Below, piece after piece: positions 1-8,768 of a DNA stretch of 36,066 nucleotides. How positions within the stretch are numbered: position 1 is the stretch's first letter; each line of letters starts with the position of its first letter. Source of the stretch: Bulleidia extructa W1219 (GTDB lineage: Bacteria > Bacillota_I > Bacilli_A > Erysipelotrichales > Erysipelotrichaceae); contig NZ_ADFR01000004.1 of the NCBI RefSeq assembly GCF_000177375.1, positions 1 to 36,066 on the forward strand, written 5' to 3'. Below the pieces are notes generated by a model. The model searched no databases. It saw nothing but the letters and a program-made list of their open reading frames with translations, and had not been told where the DNA came from. The position numbers and the translations under genes were made by a program.

Positions 1-20
1 TAATTTTTCATGGTGAGATT

Positions 21-473
21 ATGAAAGCATATACATATATAAGTCATTCTATTCAAGAAACTTTTTATTTGGGAGAAAAAATAGGAAAACAGGCTTTTCC
101 TGGTTTTTTGCTTTTGTTGGATGGTGATTTAGGTGCTGGAAAAACGGCATTGACAAAAGGTATTGGAAAAGGATTGAACGTTTCAAAAACGATTACCTCG
201 CCTACGTTTAATATTCAAAAAATTTATAAAGGAAGAATAGTTTTAAATCATATCGATGCCTATCGTTTGGAAGGGATGATACAAGATCTTGGTTTTGATG
301 AATATTTTGATGAAGAAGCGGTGACGGTTATTGAATGGAGTCATTTTATGTCGTATTTATTGCCGGATGAATATTTGAATTGTACCGTAACGATTCAATC
401 AGATGATTCTCGTGTATATCATTTTGAGGCAAACGGAAAACAATATGAGAATTTCTTGGAGGAATTACAATGA
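21..473 (+). CDS. tsaE: TsaE, ATPase of the tRNA t6A-modification complex
   Basis: TsaE is the cytosolic ATPase that works with TsaB and TsaD to transfer the threonylcarbamoyl group to A37 of ANN-decoding tRNAs. The 150-residue protein has the family Walker A loop GDLGAGKTALTKG at residues 35-47 and the TSPTFN switch segment about 20 residues later. Length is normal for the family (about 150). The ATG is preceded by a weak GGTGAG site. It overlaps tsaB by four bases (ATGA), which suggests translational coupling, and tsaB, rimI and tsaD follow directly, the usual Firmicutes order. The TAA at bases 1-3 may be the stop of a gene lying outside the window. Confidence 0.95.
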   Translation: MKAYTYISHSIQETFYLGEKIGKQAFPGFLLLLDGDLGAGKTALTKGIGKGLNVSKTITSPTFNIQKIYKGRIVLNHIDAYRLEGMIQDLGFDEYFDEEAVTVIEWSHFMSYLLPDEYLNCTVTIQSDDSRVYHFEANGKQYENFLEELQ

Positions 474-1054
474 TTGTATTATGTTTAGATACGAGTATGC
501 AGTATCTTGTACTTGGTTTAATGAATGAAAAGCAAGTATTGGCTAAAGTACAAAAGGAGATTCCTAAAAGGCAGTCGGAAGAAGTGTTTGTGGAACTAAA
601 TCATCTATTAGATATGGCTAATTTAGAGGTGAATGATATTGAGGCGGTTGTAGTAACCAACGGGCCGGGCTCTTATACAGGAGTTCGTATTGCTTTGACG
701 ATCGCAAAAGTGCTGGCCAGTTTAAGAAAAATTCCTTTTTATACCGTTAGTTCTCTACAATTATTAGCTGGGAAAAATAGTGGTCAAGTCATTTTAGACG
801 CACGTGGAAAAAGGGTGTATACTGCCATTTATGAACAAGGTAACCTTATTGGAGAAGAAACTATTCAACCGATTGATCAATTGAATCGGGAAATTAAATT
901 AATAGGCGATGTACATTTGATTAATCAAGAAAAGTCTACGTTGGATCTTGTGCAACATTTTTATGATTTAAAAGATAAGTGGATTTTGCAGGAAGATGTA
1001 GATCATGTGAAACCTAATTATTTAAAAGCGAATGAGGCTTATTTGATCAAATGA
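470..1054 (+). CDS. tsaB: TsaB, t6A biosynthesis protein (TsaD partner)
   Basis: TsaB is an inactive ASKHA-fold paralogue of TsaD that scaffolds the t6A complex. The 194-residue product starts with the phosphate-1-like segment CLDTS and has the family signature NGPGSYTGVRIALTIAK in the first 90 residues. The C-terminal half is shorter and more divergent than in E. coli TsaB (about 230 residues), as is common in Firmicutes. It overlaps tsaE by four bases upstream and rimI by four bases downstream, so the three are almost certainly translated from one message. Confidence 0.93.
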   Translation: MIVLCLDTSMQYLVLGLMNEKQVLAKVQKEIPKRQSEEVFVELNHLLDMANLEVNDIEAVVVTNGPGSYTGVRIALTIAKVLASLRKIPFYTVSSLQLLAGKNSGQVILDARGKRVYTAIYEQGNLIGEETIQPIDQLNREIKLIGDVHLINQEKSTLDLVQHFYDLKDKWILQEDVDHVKPNYLKANEAYLIK

Positions 1055-1482
1055 TTCGACAAGCGAATGTAGAAGATTTATCTCGTATTGAAGCAATTGA
1101 TCAACGGGCTTTTAAATATGGTTCTTGGTCGAAAGAGAATTATCAGAATGAATTAAAGAATAATCCGTATTCTAATTTATATGTCTATGAAAAAAATGAG
1201 ATTTTAGGATTTATTGATTTCTGGGTGACTTTTGAAATAGGTGATATCACACGCATTGCCGTGGATCCTGAATACCAAGGACAAGGTATTGCGAAAGAAC
1301 TGATCCGCTTTAGCTTAGAAAAAATGAGAAAAAAAAGTTGTGAATGTTGTCAATTAGAAGTCAGAGAGAGTAATCAAACCGCCATCCATTTATATAAGGT
1401 GTGCGGATTTGAAAAAATGAATATTCGTTATCGTTATTATGAAAATCAAGAAGACGCATGGGTGATGAGTCGAATGCTTTAG
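1051..1482 (+). CDS. rimI: RimI-like GNAT N-acetyltransferase
   Basis: A 143-residue GNAT-fold acetyltransferase. The acetyl-CoA loop is visible as VDPEYQGQGIAKELI (motif A, R/QxxGxG/A), followed by LEVRESNQTAIHLYKVCGFE, typical of RimI-type N-alpha-acetyltransferases. In E. coli RimI acetylates ribosomal protein S18; in many Firmicutes the gene sits between tsaB and tsaD as here. The true substrate in this organism cannot be read from sequence. It overlaps tsaB by four bases and lies 10 bases upstream of tsaD, consistent with one operon. Confidence 0.88.
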   Translation: MIRQANVEDLSRIEAIDQRAFKYGSWSKENYQNELKNNPYSNLYVYEKNEILGFIDFWVTFEIGDITRIAVDPEYQGQGIAKELIRFSLEKMRKKSCECCQLEVRESNQTAIHLYKVCGFEKMNIRYRYYENQEDAWVMSRML

Positions 1483-1492
1483 GAGGAAGTTT

Positions 1493-2497
1493 ATGGCAAA
1501 AATATTAGCAATCGAAAGCAGTTGTGATGAAACGGCTTGTGCCATTGTGGAAGACGGACATGTGATATTGAGTAATGTGGTGTCAACTCAAATCGATACC
1601 CATAAGCAATTTGGAGGGGTAGTACCGGAGGTGGCTTCTCGCCTTCATGTTGAAAAAATATCAGTTGTCATCAAAGAGGCTTTAGAAAAAGCGGGGATGT
1701 CGGTTGAAGAGGTAGATGCAATCGCATACACAAAAGGGCCGGGATTGATCGGTTCATTACATGTAGGAGTACAAGCCGCTAAGACTTTGGCTTGGATGTA
1801 CCAAAAACCAATGTTGCCAATGAACCACATGGCAGGACATATTTACGCAAATGCTTTTGTGCAAAAATTAAAATTTCCTTTATTAGCGTTAGTGATTTCA
1901 GGAGGACATAGTCAATTGATTTGGATGAAAGAAGATTATTCTTTTGAAATCATTGGTGATACATTAGATGATGCGGTGGGAGAAGCTTATGATAAAGTTT
2001 CTCGTGTTTTAGGGACGGGATATCCTGGTGGACCGATTATTGATCAATTGGCAAAACAGGGGAAGACACATTATTTTTTAAAAACTCCAAAAACAGAAGG
2101 GGCTTATGACTTTAGTTTTTCCGGTTTGAAATCCTCTGTTCTTCAGTTGATTCAAAGAGAAGAAAAAATGGGTCGCCCTTTAGTGAAAGAAGATGTTGCT
2201 TTTGCGTTTCAAGAGGTAGCGGTTCATTCTTTGGTAGATAAGACAATGGTGGCCGTACGTGATAAAAAACCGGCTATGGTTGTTTTGGCTGGTGGAGTTG
2301 CGGCTAATTCTCGGTTAAGAGAAATAATATTGGAAAGAATGCGTGCTTTCCCGGAAACAGAATTGATTTTACCACCTTTATCAGTATGTACTGATAATGC
2401 GGCGATGATTGGTGCGGCAGCTTGGGTGGCTTGGCAAAGAAAAGAGTTTGGTTCGTGGGAAGATTCAGCCGATTCCAGTATGGAATTGTCTGTTTAG
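1493..2497 (+). CDS. tsaD: TsaD, tRNA N6-threonylcarbamoyladenosine transferase
   Basis: Catalytic subunit of the t6A complex. It transfers threonylcarbamoyl from threonylcarbamoyl-AMP to A37 of tRNA. The 334-residue protein begins AKILAIESSCDETACA, and the metal-binding histidines are seen as H112-M-A-G-H116. The nucleotide-binding segments VISGGHSQLI, GEAYDKVSRVLGTGYPGG and VLAGGVAANSRLR are all present. A strong AGGAGG site lies just upstream of the ATG. Length and motifs are normal. The position behind tsaE, tsaB and rimI supports the call. Confidence 0.96.
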   Translation: MAKILAIESSCDETACAIVEDGHVILSNVVSTQIDTHKQFGGVVPEVASRLHVEKISVVIKEALEKAGMSVEEVDAIAYTKGPGLIGSLHVGVQAAKTLAWMYQKPMLPMNHMAGHIYANAFVQKLKFPLLALVISGGHSQLIWMKEDYSFEIIGDTLDDAVGEAYDKVSRVLGTGYPGGPIIDQLAKQGKTHYFLKTPKTEGAYDFSFSGLKSSVLQLIQREEKMGRPLVKEDVAFAFQEVAVHSLVDKTMVAVRDKKPAMVVLAGGVAANSRLREIILERMRAFPETELILPPLSVCTDNAAMIGAAAWVAWQRKEFGSWEDSADSSMELSV

Positions 2498-2545
2498 TAT
2501 TTCACAAATGAGCCGATTTGGAATAAAATGAAACTGGTGATGATT

Positions 2546-3187
2546 ATGAATGATAAAAATGAGAAGAATGTTCCACGGGCAACGTTGCAACGTTATCCAC
2601 TGTATTTAAAAGCACTACGTAAACTTCAAGAAGATGGTACCAATCGCATCATGTCGCGTGAATTGGCGGAATTAGTTTCGATTGAACCAACCACAATTCG
2701 CCGTGATTTTAGCTTTATTGGTAATCTGGGTAAACAAGGTTATGGTTATGATGTCACTCGATTGATTGAAATTTTCTCCGAAGAACTGGGGGTTAATTTT
2801 GATGAAAAAATCATTCTGGTAGGTGCGGGTAACTTAGGGCGAGCTTTGTTGAACTATAATCACTGGAATCATATTGTCGGAACCATTGTTTGTGCTTTCG
2901 ATTTAGAACCAAGTTCAGAAGAAATTGGTGGTATTCCGGTATATCCATTGAGTGATTTGAATCGATATATGCCAGAAGGAACACGCATTGCGATTTTAAC
3001 TATTTCGCAAGATGTTCAAGAAACGGTTGATTTATTGGTTGATGCTGGAATTGAAGGATTTGTGTCTTTTGCTATGGATCATTTTTCTGTTCCAAGCCAT
3101 GTGTCTGTACGGCATATTGATGTAGTTTCAAAGATTCAAGAACTGGTCTTCGAAACTAATGAAAAGCAACAAAATAAAGGAGTTTAA
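2546..3187 (+). CDS. rex: Rex, redox-sensing transcriptional repressor
   Basis: Rex is a homodimeric repressor that leaves DNA when NADH rises and controls fermentation and respiration genes. The N-terminal winged helix carries PRATLQRYPLYL and TTIRRDFSFIGNLGKQGYGY; the Rossmann domain carries GAGNLGRALL. I chose the ATG at 2546 rather than the in-frame ATG at 2528 because MNDKNEKNVPRAT then matches the start of known Rex proteins and a GGTGAT element lies four bases before it. The resulting 213 residues is the normal length. It sits 48 bases after tsaD and 3 bases before asnS, so it may be read with them. In an organism with Rnf genes nearby it is a plausible controller of them, but I found no complete Rex operator in the window. 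Confidence 0.93.
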   Translation: MNDKNEKNVPRATLQRYPLYLKALRKLQEDGTNRIMSRELAELVSIEPTTIRRDFSFIGNLGKQGYGYDVTRLIEIFSEELGVNFDEKIILVGAGNLGRALLNYNHWNHIVGTIVCAFDLEPSSEEIGGIPVYPLSDLNRYMPEGTRIAILTISQDVQETVDLLVDAGIEGFVSFAMDHFSVPSHVSVRHIDVVSKIQELVFETNEKQQNKGV

Positions 3188-3190
3188 ATA

Positions 3191-4579
3191 ATGCCAGGTG
3201 AAATGAGTATTCGCGATATTTATCGCTTAACAAAATCAGAAGTCGAATTGGAAAAAGATCAAGTTGAATACGTGCAACTACAAGGTTGGATTCGTACCAA
3301 TCGTGCCGGAAAGAACGTATCCTTTATTTCTTTGAATGATGGGACTTATTTTAGTAATGCCCAGATTGTTTATGATGCGAATACTTTGAGTAACTACGAA
3401 GAAGTTTCTAAATATCTAACAGGTACAGCGATCTCGGTGATTGGAAAGTTGATATTGACCCCAGATGCCAAGCAACCTTTTGAAGTACAAGCAAAGGAAA
3501 TTCGCTTAGAAGGATTAGCGGATCATACTTATCCACTACAAAAAAAGCGTCATAGTTTAGAATATTTAAGAGAAATTGCTCATTTAAGACCAAGAACCAA
3601 TACTCTTTCGGCTGTTTTTAGGGTTAGATCGGTATTGGCAATGGCTATTCATACCTTTTTTCAAGAACAAGGATTCGTGTATGTGAACACCCCTATCATC
3701 ACAGGAGCAGATGCGGAGGGAGCTGGAGAAACATTTACTGTTACCACTAATTATGGTGAAAAGATGGAAGAAGATTTCTTTGGTAAGCATGCTAGTTTAA
3801 CGGTGTCGGGTCAATTGCAGGCTGAGGCTTTTGCGCTGGCTTTTCGCGATGTTTATACTTTTGGACCAACTTTTAGAGCAGAGGAAAGTAACACAACAAC
3901 ACACGCTGCGGAATTCTGGATGATTGAACCGGAGATGGCTTTTGCGGATTTGGAATATGATATGGATGTTATTGAAGATATGGTTAAATTCTGTATTGAT
4001 TATGTCATGGAGATGTGTCCGGAAGAAATGAACTTCTTCAATGAACGGATTGACACAAGTCTGTTGGAACGTCTAAATCATGTTCGTTCTACTGCTTTTA
4101 GAAGAATGTCATATACTGAAGCTATTGAAATCTTAAAGAAAGCTGATGTTAAATTTGAAAATAACCAGATTGAATGGGGCATGGATTTAAATACGGAACA
4201 CGAACGTTACCTCACTGATCAAGTGGTGAAAGGGCCTGTTTTCTTGACAGATTATCCAAAGGAAATAAAGGCTTTCTATATGCGTGAAAATGAAGATGGG
4301 AAAACAGTAGCGGCAACAGATTTATTAGTTCCTACAGTAGGAGAACTGGTTGGCGGTTCACAACGTGAAGAGCGTTTGGAACTTTTAGAAAAGAAGATGA
4401 AGGATCTTGGTATGAATCTAGACAATTATCAATGGTATTTGGATTTGCGTCGTTATGGTGGTTGTGAACATGCTGGATTTGGTTTGGGATTTGAACGTTT
4501 GGTGATGTATGTGACAGGAATGAAAAACATTCGTGATGTCATTCCTTTTGCCCGTACACCGAAGAACTTGGATTTTTAG
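3191..4579 (+). CDS. asnS: Asparaginyl-tRNA synthetase
   Basis: Class IIb aminoacyl-tRNA synthetase that charges tRNA-Asn in the cytosol. The 462-residue protein has an N-terminal OB-fold anticodon domain ([19 protein letters not shown]), class II motif 2 ([21 protein letters not shown] region) and motif 3 ([15 protein letters not shown]). The [14 protein letters not shown] form distinguishes AsnRS from AspRS. The ATG is preceded by AAAGGAG at the correct distance, and the gene begins three bases after the rex stop. A compact terminator begins at the last base of its stop codon. Confidence 0.96.
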   Translation: MPGEMSIRDIYRLTKSEVELEKDQVEYVQLQGWIRTNRAGKNVSFISLNDGTYFSNAQIVYDANTLSNYEEVSKYLTGTAISVIGKLILTPDAKQPFEVQAKEIRLEGLADHTYPLQKKRHSLEYLREIAHLRPRTNTLSAVFRVRSVLAMAIHTFFQEQGFVYVNTPIITGADAEGAGETFTVTTNYGEKMEEDFFGKHASLTVSGQLQAEAFALAFRDVYTFGPTFRAEESNTTTHAAEFWMIEPEMAFADLEYDMDVIEDMVKFCIDYVMEMCPEEMNFFNERIDTSLLERLNHVRSTAFRRMSYTEAIEILKKADVKFENNQIEWGMDLNTEHERYLTDQVVKGPVFLTDYPKEIKAFYMRENEDGKTVAATDLLVPTVGELVGGSQREERLELLEKKMKDLGMNLDNYQWYLDLRRYGGCEHAGFGLGFERLVMYVTGMKNIRDVIPFARTPKNLDF

Positions 4580-4600
4580 GATGGGTTACCATCCTTTTTT
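4579..4600 (+). terminator. Intrinsic terminator after asnS
   Basis: A perfect 6-bp stem GGATGG / CCATCC with loop GTTA is followed by six T. The first G is the last base of the asnS stop codon, and the ABC-F gene starts only 12 bases later, so that gene depends on readthrough or on a promoter inside asnS. Confidence 0.75.
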
Positions 4601-4611
4601 AGAGGTTAGAA

Positions 4612-6474
4612 ATGTTATATCAAGTTAATAAAGCAAAAAAATCATTTGCCGGAAATGATGTGTTTGAAAATGTTAATTTCATGGTGAAAGGAACGGAAAA
4701 AATAGCGTTGGTTGGTCGCAATGGTTGTGGTAAGACCACTTTTCTACGATGCCTTACCGGTGAAGAGTGTTTTGATGAAGGAACAGTCAACCAACAAAAT
4801 GGCACAAGCATTGGTTATCTTTCACAGAAAGTCTTCGCACGAAATGAAGCAACCGTAGAAGAGGAACTATATCAAATTTTTGATCCTTTATTTCAAATTG
4901 AAAAAGAAATGAATCGGTTAACTATGCGGATGGCACAGGATCATAGTGAAGAAGTGTTAAACAGATACGCTTATTTGCAAGAACAATTCGAACAAAAGGG
5001 AGGCTATACGTGGGAAAGTGAATTAATGTCAGTCTTTACTCGCTTTGGTTTTGTCAAAGAAGATTTAAAGAAAACTGTTAGAACATTTTCGGGAGGTCAA
5101 AAGACAAGATTGGCTTTTGTACGGTTGTTACTGTCAAAACCGGATCTGTTATTATTGGATGAACCAACCAATCATTTAGACGTTGAAGCTATTGAATGGT
5201 TAGAGGGTTATATTAAAAATTATCCGAAAGCTGTTTTAATTGTGTCACATGATCGAATGTTTCTGGACCATACTGTTGAAGTGGTTTATCACATGGAGTT
5301 TGGCTCAATGAAGCGTTACCCGGGAAATTATTCCCATTTTGTACAAGAAAGAGAACATGACTTAGAACGTCAACAAGCAGCCTACGTTCGACAACAGAAA
5401 GATATTGAACGTCTGGAAACTTTGATTGAGAAATTTCGATATAAAGCTAATAAGGCTTCTTTTGCCCAAAGTAAAATCAAATATTTAGATAAGATGGAGA
5501 AAATCGATCCGATTCAAGATACGAAAAGAAATTTCCATGCTCATTTTAAAGCCCGCTTAAAAGGTGGTGAACAGGTATTGACGGTGGATCATTTAAAGAT
5601 TGGTTATGATCGTGTTTTGGAAGAAGTTACTTTTAAAGTCAGAAGAGGGGATCGGATTGCTATCATGGGTCCAAATGGAACAGGAAAATCTACTTTGATG
5701 AAAACTTTAATGGGACGAATTCCTGCTTTAGGAGGTTCCTTCCTGTTTGGGTATCAAATTGAAAAAGGATATTTTGATCAGCAGCTAGCTCAGTTTTCAA
5801 GTGATAAAACGGTTATTGAAGAGGTTTGGGATGAACATCCGGAATTAGACAGAACACAAATTCGATCGGTTTTAGGTCAATTCTTATTTTCGGCAGATGA
5901 TGTTTTTAAAGATGTTCGTATTTTGTCAGGGGGAGAAAAGGTTCGCTTGTCTTTTGTGAAACTCTTATTAGAAGAAGCCAATACTTTATTGTTAGATGAA
6001 CCGACCAATCATTTGGACATTCCTGGAAAGGAAGCCTTGGAATCTTCTTTAAAAGATTTTGATGGTACTATCCTTTTTGTGTCACATGACCGTTATTTTA
6101 TTCAACAGGTTGCGACAAGCATTTTAGAGTTACAAGAAGATGGAGCGGTTTTTTATCCGCAGACGTATGAGGCATACCGGCAACATAAACAAGAGGCTGT
6201 TCAGCCTGTTCAAATACCTAAAAAAATAAAAGAAGTGAAAAAATCTTCTGGTTTATCTCCGGAAGGAATGAGGCGGAAATTGAAGCGTTTGGAAGAACAA
6301 ATTTCTAAAAAAGAAGAAGAATTAGAAGCCATGCGACAACTTCGTTTTGAACCGGAATATTATCAGGATTATCAGAAGATGAATTTGTTAGATATGGATA
6401 TTGATGATATTCATAATGAAATGGCTCATTTGGAAAAAGAATGGGAAGAATTATTGGAAGAAAGTGAATCTTAA
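4612..6474 (+). CDS. ABC-F family ATPase (YdiF-like), probable translation factor
   Basis: A 620-residue protein with two ABC ATPase domains and no membrane segment, the hallmark of ABC-F proteins, which bind the ribosomal E site. Walker A loops are GRNGCGKTT and GPNGTGKST; the signatures are SGGQKTRLAF and SGGEKVRLSF; each is followed by LLLDEPTNHLD. An inter-domain linker rich in K/R lies around residues 240-310. The last 80 residues are a charged coiled coil (RRKLKRLEEQISKKEEELEAM), as in B. subtilis YdiF (about 640 residues). Most such housekeeping members resolve stalled ribosomes; some protect against antibiotics, but nothing here points to a resistance subtype. AGAGG lies just upstream of the ATG. 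Confidence 0.9.
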   Translation: MLYQVNKAKKSFAGNDVFENVNFMVKGTEKIALVGRNGCGKTTFLRCLTGEECFDEGTVNQQNGTSIGYLSQKVFARNEATVEEELYQIFDPLFQIEKEMNRLTMRMAQDHSEEVLNRYAYLQEQFEQKGGYTWESELMSVFTRFGFVKEDLKKTVRTFSGGQKTRLAFVRLLLSKPDLLLLDEPTNHLDVEAIEWLEGYIKNYPKAVLIVSHDRMFLDHTVEVVYHMEFGSMKRYPGNYSHFVQEREHDLERQQAAYVRQQKDIERLETLIEKFRYKANKASFAQSKIKYLDKMEKIDPIQDTKRNFHAHFKARLKGGEQVLTVDHLKIGYDRVLEEVTFKVRRGDRIAIMGPNGTGKSTLMKTLMGRIPALGGSFLFGYQIEKGYFDQQLAQFSSDKTVIEEVWDEHPELDRTQIRSVLGQFLFSADDVFKDVRILSGGEKVRLSFVKLLLEEANTLLLDEPTNHLDIPGKEALESSLKDFDGTILFVSHDRYFIQQVATSILELQEDGAVFYPQTYEAYRQHKQEAVQPVQIPKKIKEVKKSSGLSPEGMRRKLKRLEEQISKKEEELEAMRQLRFEPEYYQDYQKMNLLDMDIDDIHNEMAHLEKEWEELLEESES

Positions 6475-6498
6475 TTTTTTTTGGAAGCGGACTTTTTC

Positions 6499-6527
6499 TT
6501 TAGAAACAGATTGATTTGTGCTATTCT
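6499..6527 (+). promoter_or_regulatory. Predicted extended -10 promoter of pfp
   Basis: TGC-TATTCT at 6519-6527 is an extended -10 element; the -35 position (TTTAGA, 6499-6504, spacer 17) is weak. It lies 34 bases before the pfp ATG, between the ABC-F stop and the AAAGGAGGA site at 6545-6553. Confidence 0.45.
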
Positions 6528-6561
6528 AGAAAAGTAAATGCTATAAAGGAGGACAAAATCA

Positions 6562-8226
6562 ATGTCAGAATTATCACCGCTTCAAAAAGCACGGTATGTC
6601 TATAAGCCAAAGCTTCCTAAGATGTTAAGAAATGGTATTTCAGAAATTTGTGTGAAAGAAGGAGAAGTAACACAAAGTGTAGCGGATCAAGAGAAGATCA
6701 AAGCTTTATTTCCAAACACTTATGGTAAAAAAGAAATTACTTTTGAAAAAGGAGTTAATACATCTCTTTCTAAGAAACAAGTTGTTGGTGTGATTTTATC
6801 AGGTGGGCAGGCGCCTGGCGGACACAATGTAGTTTGTGGGTTATATGATGCTTTAAAGGCAACGAACTCGGACAATATTTTGTATGGATTTAAAAAAGGT
6901 CCTAGTGGATTGATTGAAGATGATTTTGTTGAATTTGATGATGCTTTTATTGATCAATATCGTAATACAGGTGGATTTGATATTATTGGTTCTGGTCGTA
7001 CTAAATTGGAAACAGAAGAACAATTTAAGATTGCTGCGGAAGTATGTGCGAAGCATGGTATCACTGCTATTGTTATTATTGGGGGAGATGATTCGAATAC
7101 AAACGCGGCTGTTTTAGCGGAATATTTCGCAACTCATGGTACGGGTGTTCAAGTGATTGGGTGCCCAAAGACAATTGATGGTGATCTGAAGAATGAGGAT
7201 ATTGAAATTTCCTTTGGTTTTGATACAGCTACCAAGACCTACTCGGAATTAATTGGTAATATTGAACGTGATGCTAATTCGGCTAAGAAATACTGGCATT
7301 TTGTGAAGGTCATGGGGCGTTCAGCTTCTCATGTGGCTTTGGAATGCGCTTTGGAAACACAACCAAATATTTGTTTGATTTCAGAGGAAGTAGCGAAGAA
7401 GAAAATGTCTTTATCACAAATCGCTAATTATATTGCCGATTCAGTTGAAAAACGTTCTGCAAAAGGGATGAATTTTGGAGTGGCTATTATTCCGGAAGGC
7501 GTGGTGGAATTTGTGCCTGAATTTTCGACGTTGATTGCAGAAATCAATGAATTATTGGTCGGAAAAAAAGCTGATGAATTTAATGCTTTAGCCTCTTGGG
7601 AAGAAAAATATGCGTTTATTAAAAAAGGCCTATCGGAAGATTCTTTTAAGGTATTTGATATTTTACCACAAGCGATTCAGCAGCAGTTATTCTTAGAAAG
7701 AGATCCTCATGGCAATGTGCAGGTGTCTTTGATTGAATCGGAAAAATTGTTTTCGGCTTTGGTGAAGGATGTTTTAGCACAAAGAAAAGCTAAGGGTACT
7801 TATAATGGTAAATTTAATGCACTACATCATTTCTTTGGTTATGAAGGACGTTGTGCTTTTCCATCTAACTTTGATGCGGATTATTGTTACTCATTAGGAT
7901 ATAATGCCTTTATGTTGATTCAATATGGTTATAACGGTTATCTATCCAAGGTGTCGAATTTATCGAAACCGGCGGATCAATGGCTGGCTGGTGGTATGCC
8001 CATTACTAAGATGATGAACATAGAAAGAAGACATGGTGAAGATAAGCCTGTTATTAGGAAGGCTTTGGTTGAATTGGATGGTAAACCGTTCAAGTATTTT
8101 GAAGCACATCGCGAGGTATGGGCGGTAGAAACGTCCTACACTTATCCAGGGGCTATTCAATACTATGGACCGGTTGAAGTTTGTGATTTAACGACAAGAA
8201 CATTAGCTTTGGAAAAAGGTGAATAA
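6562..8226 (+). CDS. pfp: Pyrophosphate-dependent 6-phosphofructokinase (long PPi-PFK)
   Basis: Interconverts fructose 6-phosphate and fructose 1,6-bisphosphate with pyrophosphate as phosphoryl donor, reversibly, in the cytosol. The 554-residue length fits the long, plant-beta-like PPi-PFK group rather than the 320-residue ATP-PFK. The donor site reads GGDDSNTNA (residues 174-182). The second aspartate, D177, where ATP enzymes have glycine, blocks ATP and is diagnostic. The motif [10 protein letters not shown] (202-211) has the lysine K203 characteristic of PPi enzymes and the catalytic aspartates D206/D208. A strong AAAGGAGGA precedes the ATG. It stands alone between its own promoter and terminator; pgi, the preceding glycolytic step, is elsewhere in the window at 25776. 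Confidence 0.96.
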   Translation: MSELSPLQKARYVYKPKLPKMLRNGISEICVKEGEVTQSVADQEKIKALFPNTYGKKEITFEKGVNTSLSKKQVVGVILSGGQAPGGHNVVCGLYDALKATNSDNILYGFKKGPSGLIEDDFVEFDDAFIDQYRNTGGFDIIGSGRTKLETEEQFKIAAEVCAKHGITAIVIIGGDDSNTNAAVLAEYFATHGTGVQVIGCPKTIDGDLKNEDIEISFGFDTATKTYSELIGNIERDANSAKKYWHFVKVMGRSASHVALECALETQPNICLISEEVAKKKMSLSQIANYIADSVEKRSAKGMNFGVAIIPEGVVEFVPEFSTLIAEINELLVGKKADEFNALASWEEKYAFIKKGLSEDSFKVFDILPQAIQQQLFLERDPHGNVQVSLIESEKLFSALVKDVLAQRKAKGTYNGKFNALHHFFGYEGRCAFPSNFDADYCYSLGYNAFMLIQYGYNGYLSKVSNLSKPADQWLAGGMPITKMMNIERRHGEDKPVIRKALVELDGKPFKYFEAHREVWAVETSYTYPGAIQYYGPVEVCDLTTRTLALEKGE

Positions 8227-8228
8227 GT

Positions 8229-8268
8229 AAAAAAGAAGAAAGCCTTGTTTGGGCGATTCTTCTTTTTT
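8229..8268 (+). terminator. Intrinsic terminator after pfp
   Basis: AAAAAAGAAGAA (8229-8240) pairs with TTCTTCTTTTTT (8257-8268). An inner GCC/GGC pairing shortens the loop. It ends in a T run. Confidence 0.75.
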
Positions 8269-8306
8269 GTTTTTGAGTATTGCATTTAGATTGACAATTC
8301 GGGGTT

Positions 8307-8331
8307 AAAATAAAAGACTGGTTTCCCAGTC
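8307..8331 (-). terminator. Terminator of the tRNA-Ser gene
   Basis: On the minus strand GACTGG-GAAA-CCAGTC (8331 down to 8316) is followed by TTTTATTTT. It lies five bases after the tRNA 3' end, so the tRNA is a single-gene unit. Confidence 0.85.
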
Positions 8332-8336
8332 AAAAG

Positions 8337-8422
8337 CGGAGAAGAAGGGATTTGAACCCTTGCACGCTTTCACGTCTGCTGGTTTTCGAAACCAGTCCCT
8401 TCAGCCTCTTGGGTACTTCTCC
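8337..8422 (-). tRNA. tRNA-Ser (anticodon CGA)
   Basis: An 86-nt tRNA. Acceptor strands are GGAGAAG and CTTCTCC with discriminator G. The D arm is CCC-loop-GGG. The anticodon stem CTGGT/ACCAG encloses the loop TTCGAAA with anticodon CGA, reading the serine codon UCG. A long variable arm (ACG-loop-CGT) is typical of class II tRNA-Ser. The T arm is AAGGG-TTCAAAT-CCCTT. CCA is not encoded and must be added after transcription. It is transcribed against its neighbours from its own promoter. Confidence 0.96.
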
Positions 8423-8433
8423 ATAGCCCTAAA

Positions 8434-8461
8434 ATTATAGCACGAAGTTAAAAAATGTCTA
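8434..8461 (-). promoter_or_regulatory. Promoter of tRNA-Ser
   Basis: On the minus strand TAGACA (8461-8456), spacer of 16, then TATAAT (8439-8434), preceded by an extended -10 TGC. The -10 lies 11 bases before the tRNA 5' end. This is the most consensus-like promoter of this stretch. Confidence 0.8.
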
Positions 8462-8703
8462 ATTGGATTTTAAAATTAGGTGTTTATTAAAAAAACTACG
8501 AAAACCAATCATTTTATAGGTAATATACACTCGATAATGAAACCTTGAAGAGTTTATAGAGAAACCGTTTAAGAAAGGGTCGATAGAGTAGAGTGAATAG
8601 CCTATTTTTTAGTTTGAAGAATAAAAAAATGTAAAATAAATGAAAGCATTTTCATAAAAAATGAAATAAATATGAAAAAGTATCCAAAAAAACTTTCAAA
8701 AGA
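8462..8703. other. Non-coding, AT-rich region upstream of oppA
   Basis: About 240 bases between the tRNA promoter and the oppA promoter. I see no credible reading frame, tRNA or known riboswitch core. The one clear element is the ATGAAA-N4-TTTCAT palindrome near its right end, listed separately. Confidence 0.5.
8640..8655. promoter_or_regulatory. Candidate operator palindrome upstream of oppA (cre-like)
   Basis: ATGAAAGCATTTTCAT is a symmetric ATGAAA-N4-TTTCAT element. It fits the CcpA cre consensus TGWAANCGNTNWCA with one mismatch (A for G at position 8). It lies about 50 bases before the oppA -35 box. A sister site with the same arms lies upstream of oppB at 10780-10795. Which regulator binds is inference. 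Confidence 0.4.
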
Positions 8704-8735
8704 TAGACAAGATAATGAAAAAAATTTAATATAAT
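8704..8735 (+). promoter_or_regulatory. Predicted promoter of oppA
   Basis: TAGACA (8704-8709) with either TAATAT (8727-8732, spacer 17) or TATAAT (8730-8735, spacer 20). Transcription would begin near 8740-8743, exactly at a small hairpin AGGCA-CAAT-TGCCT (8743-8756) that sits directly before the ribosome binding site. Confidence 0.6.
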
Positions 8736-8768
8736 CAATGTGAGGCACAATTGCCTTTAGGAGGGATT

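Noticed and set aside
8500-8600. Possible riboswitch or small RNA upstream of oppA
   Set aside because: There is no convincing stem set, no terminator with a T run before 8640 and no match to a known aptamer core.
8751-8768. TTG at 8751 as the start of oppA
   Set aside because: It would place the AGGAGGG ribosome site within the gene and add six residues before a complete lipoprotein signal peptide.
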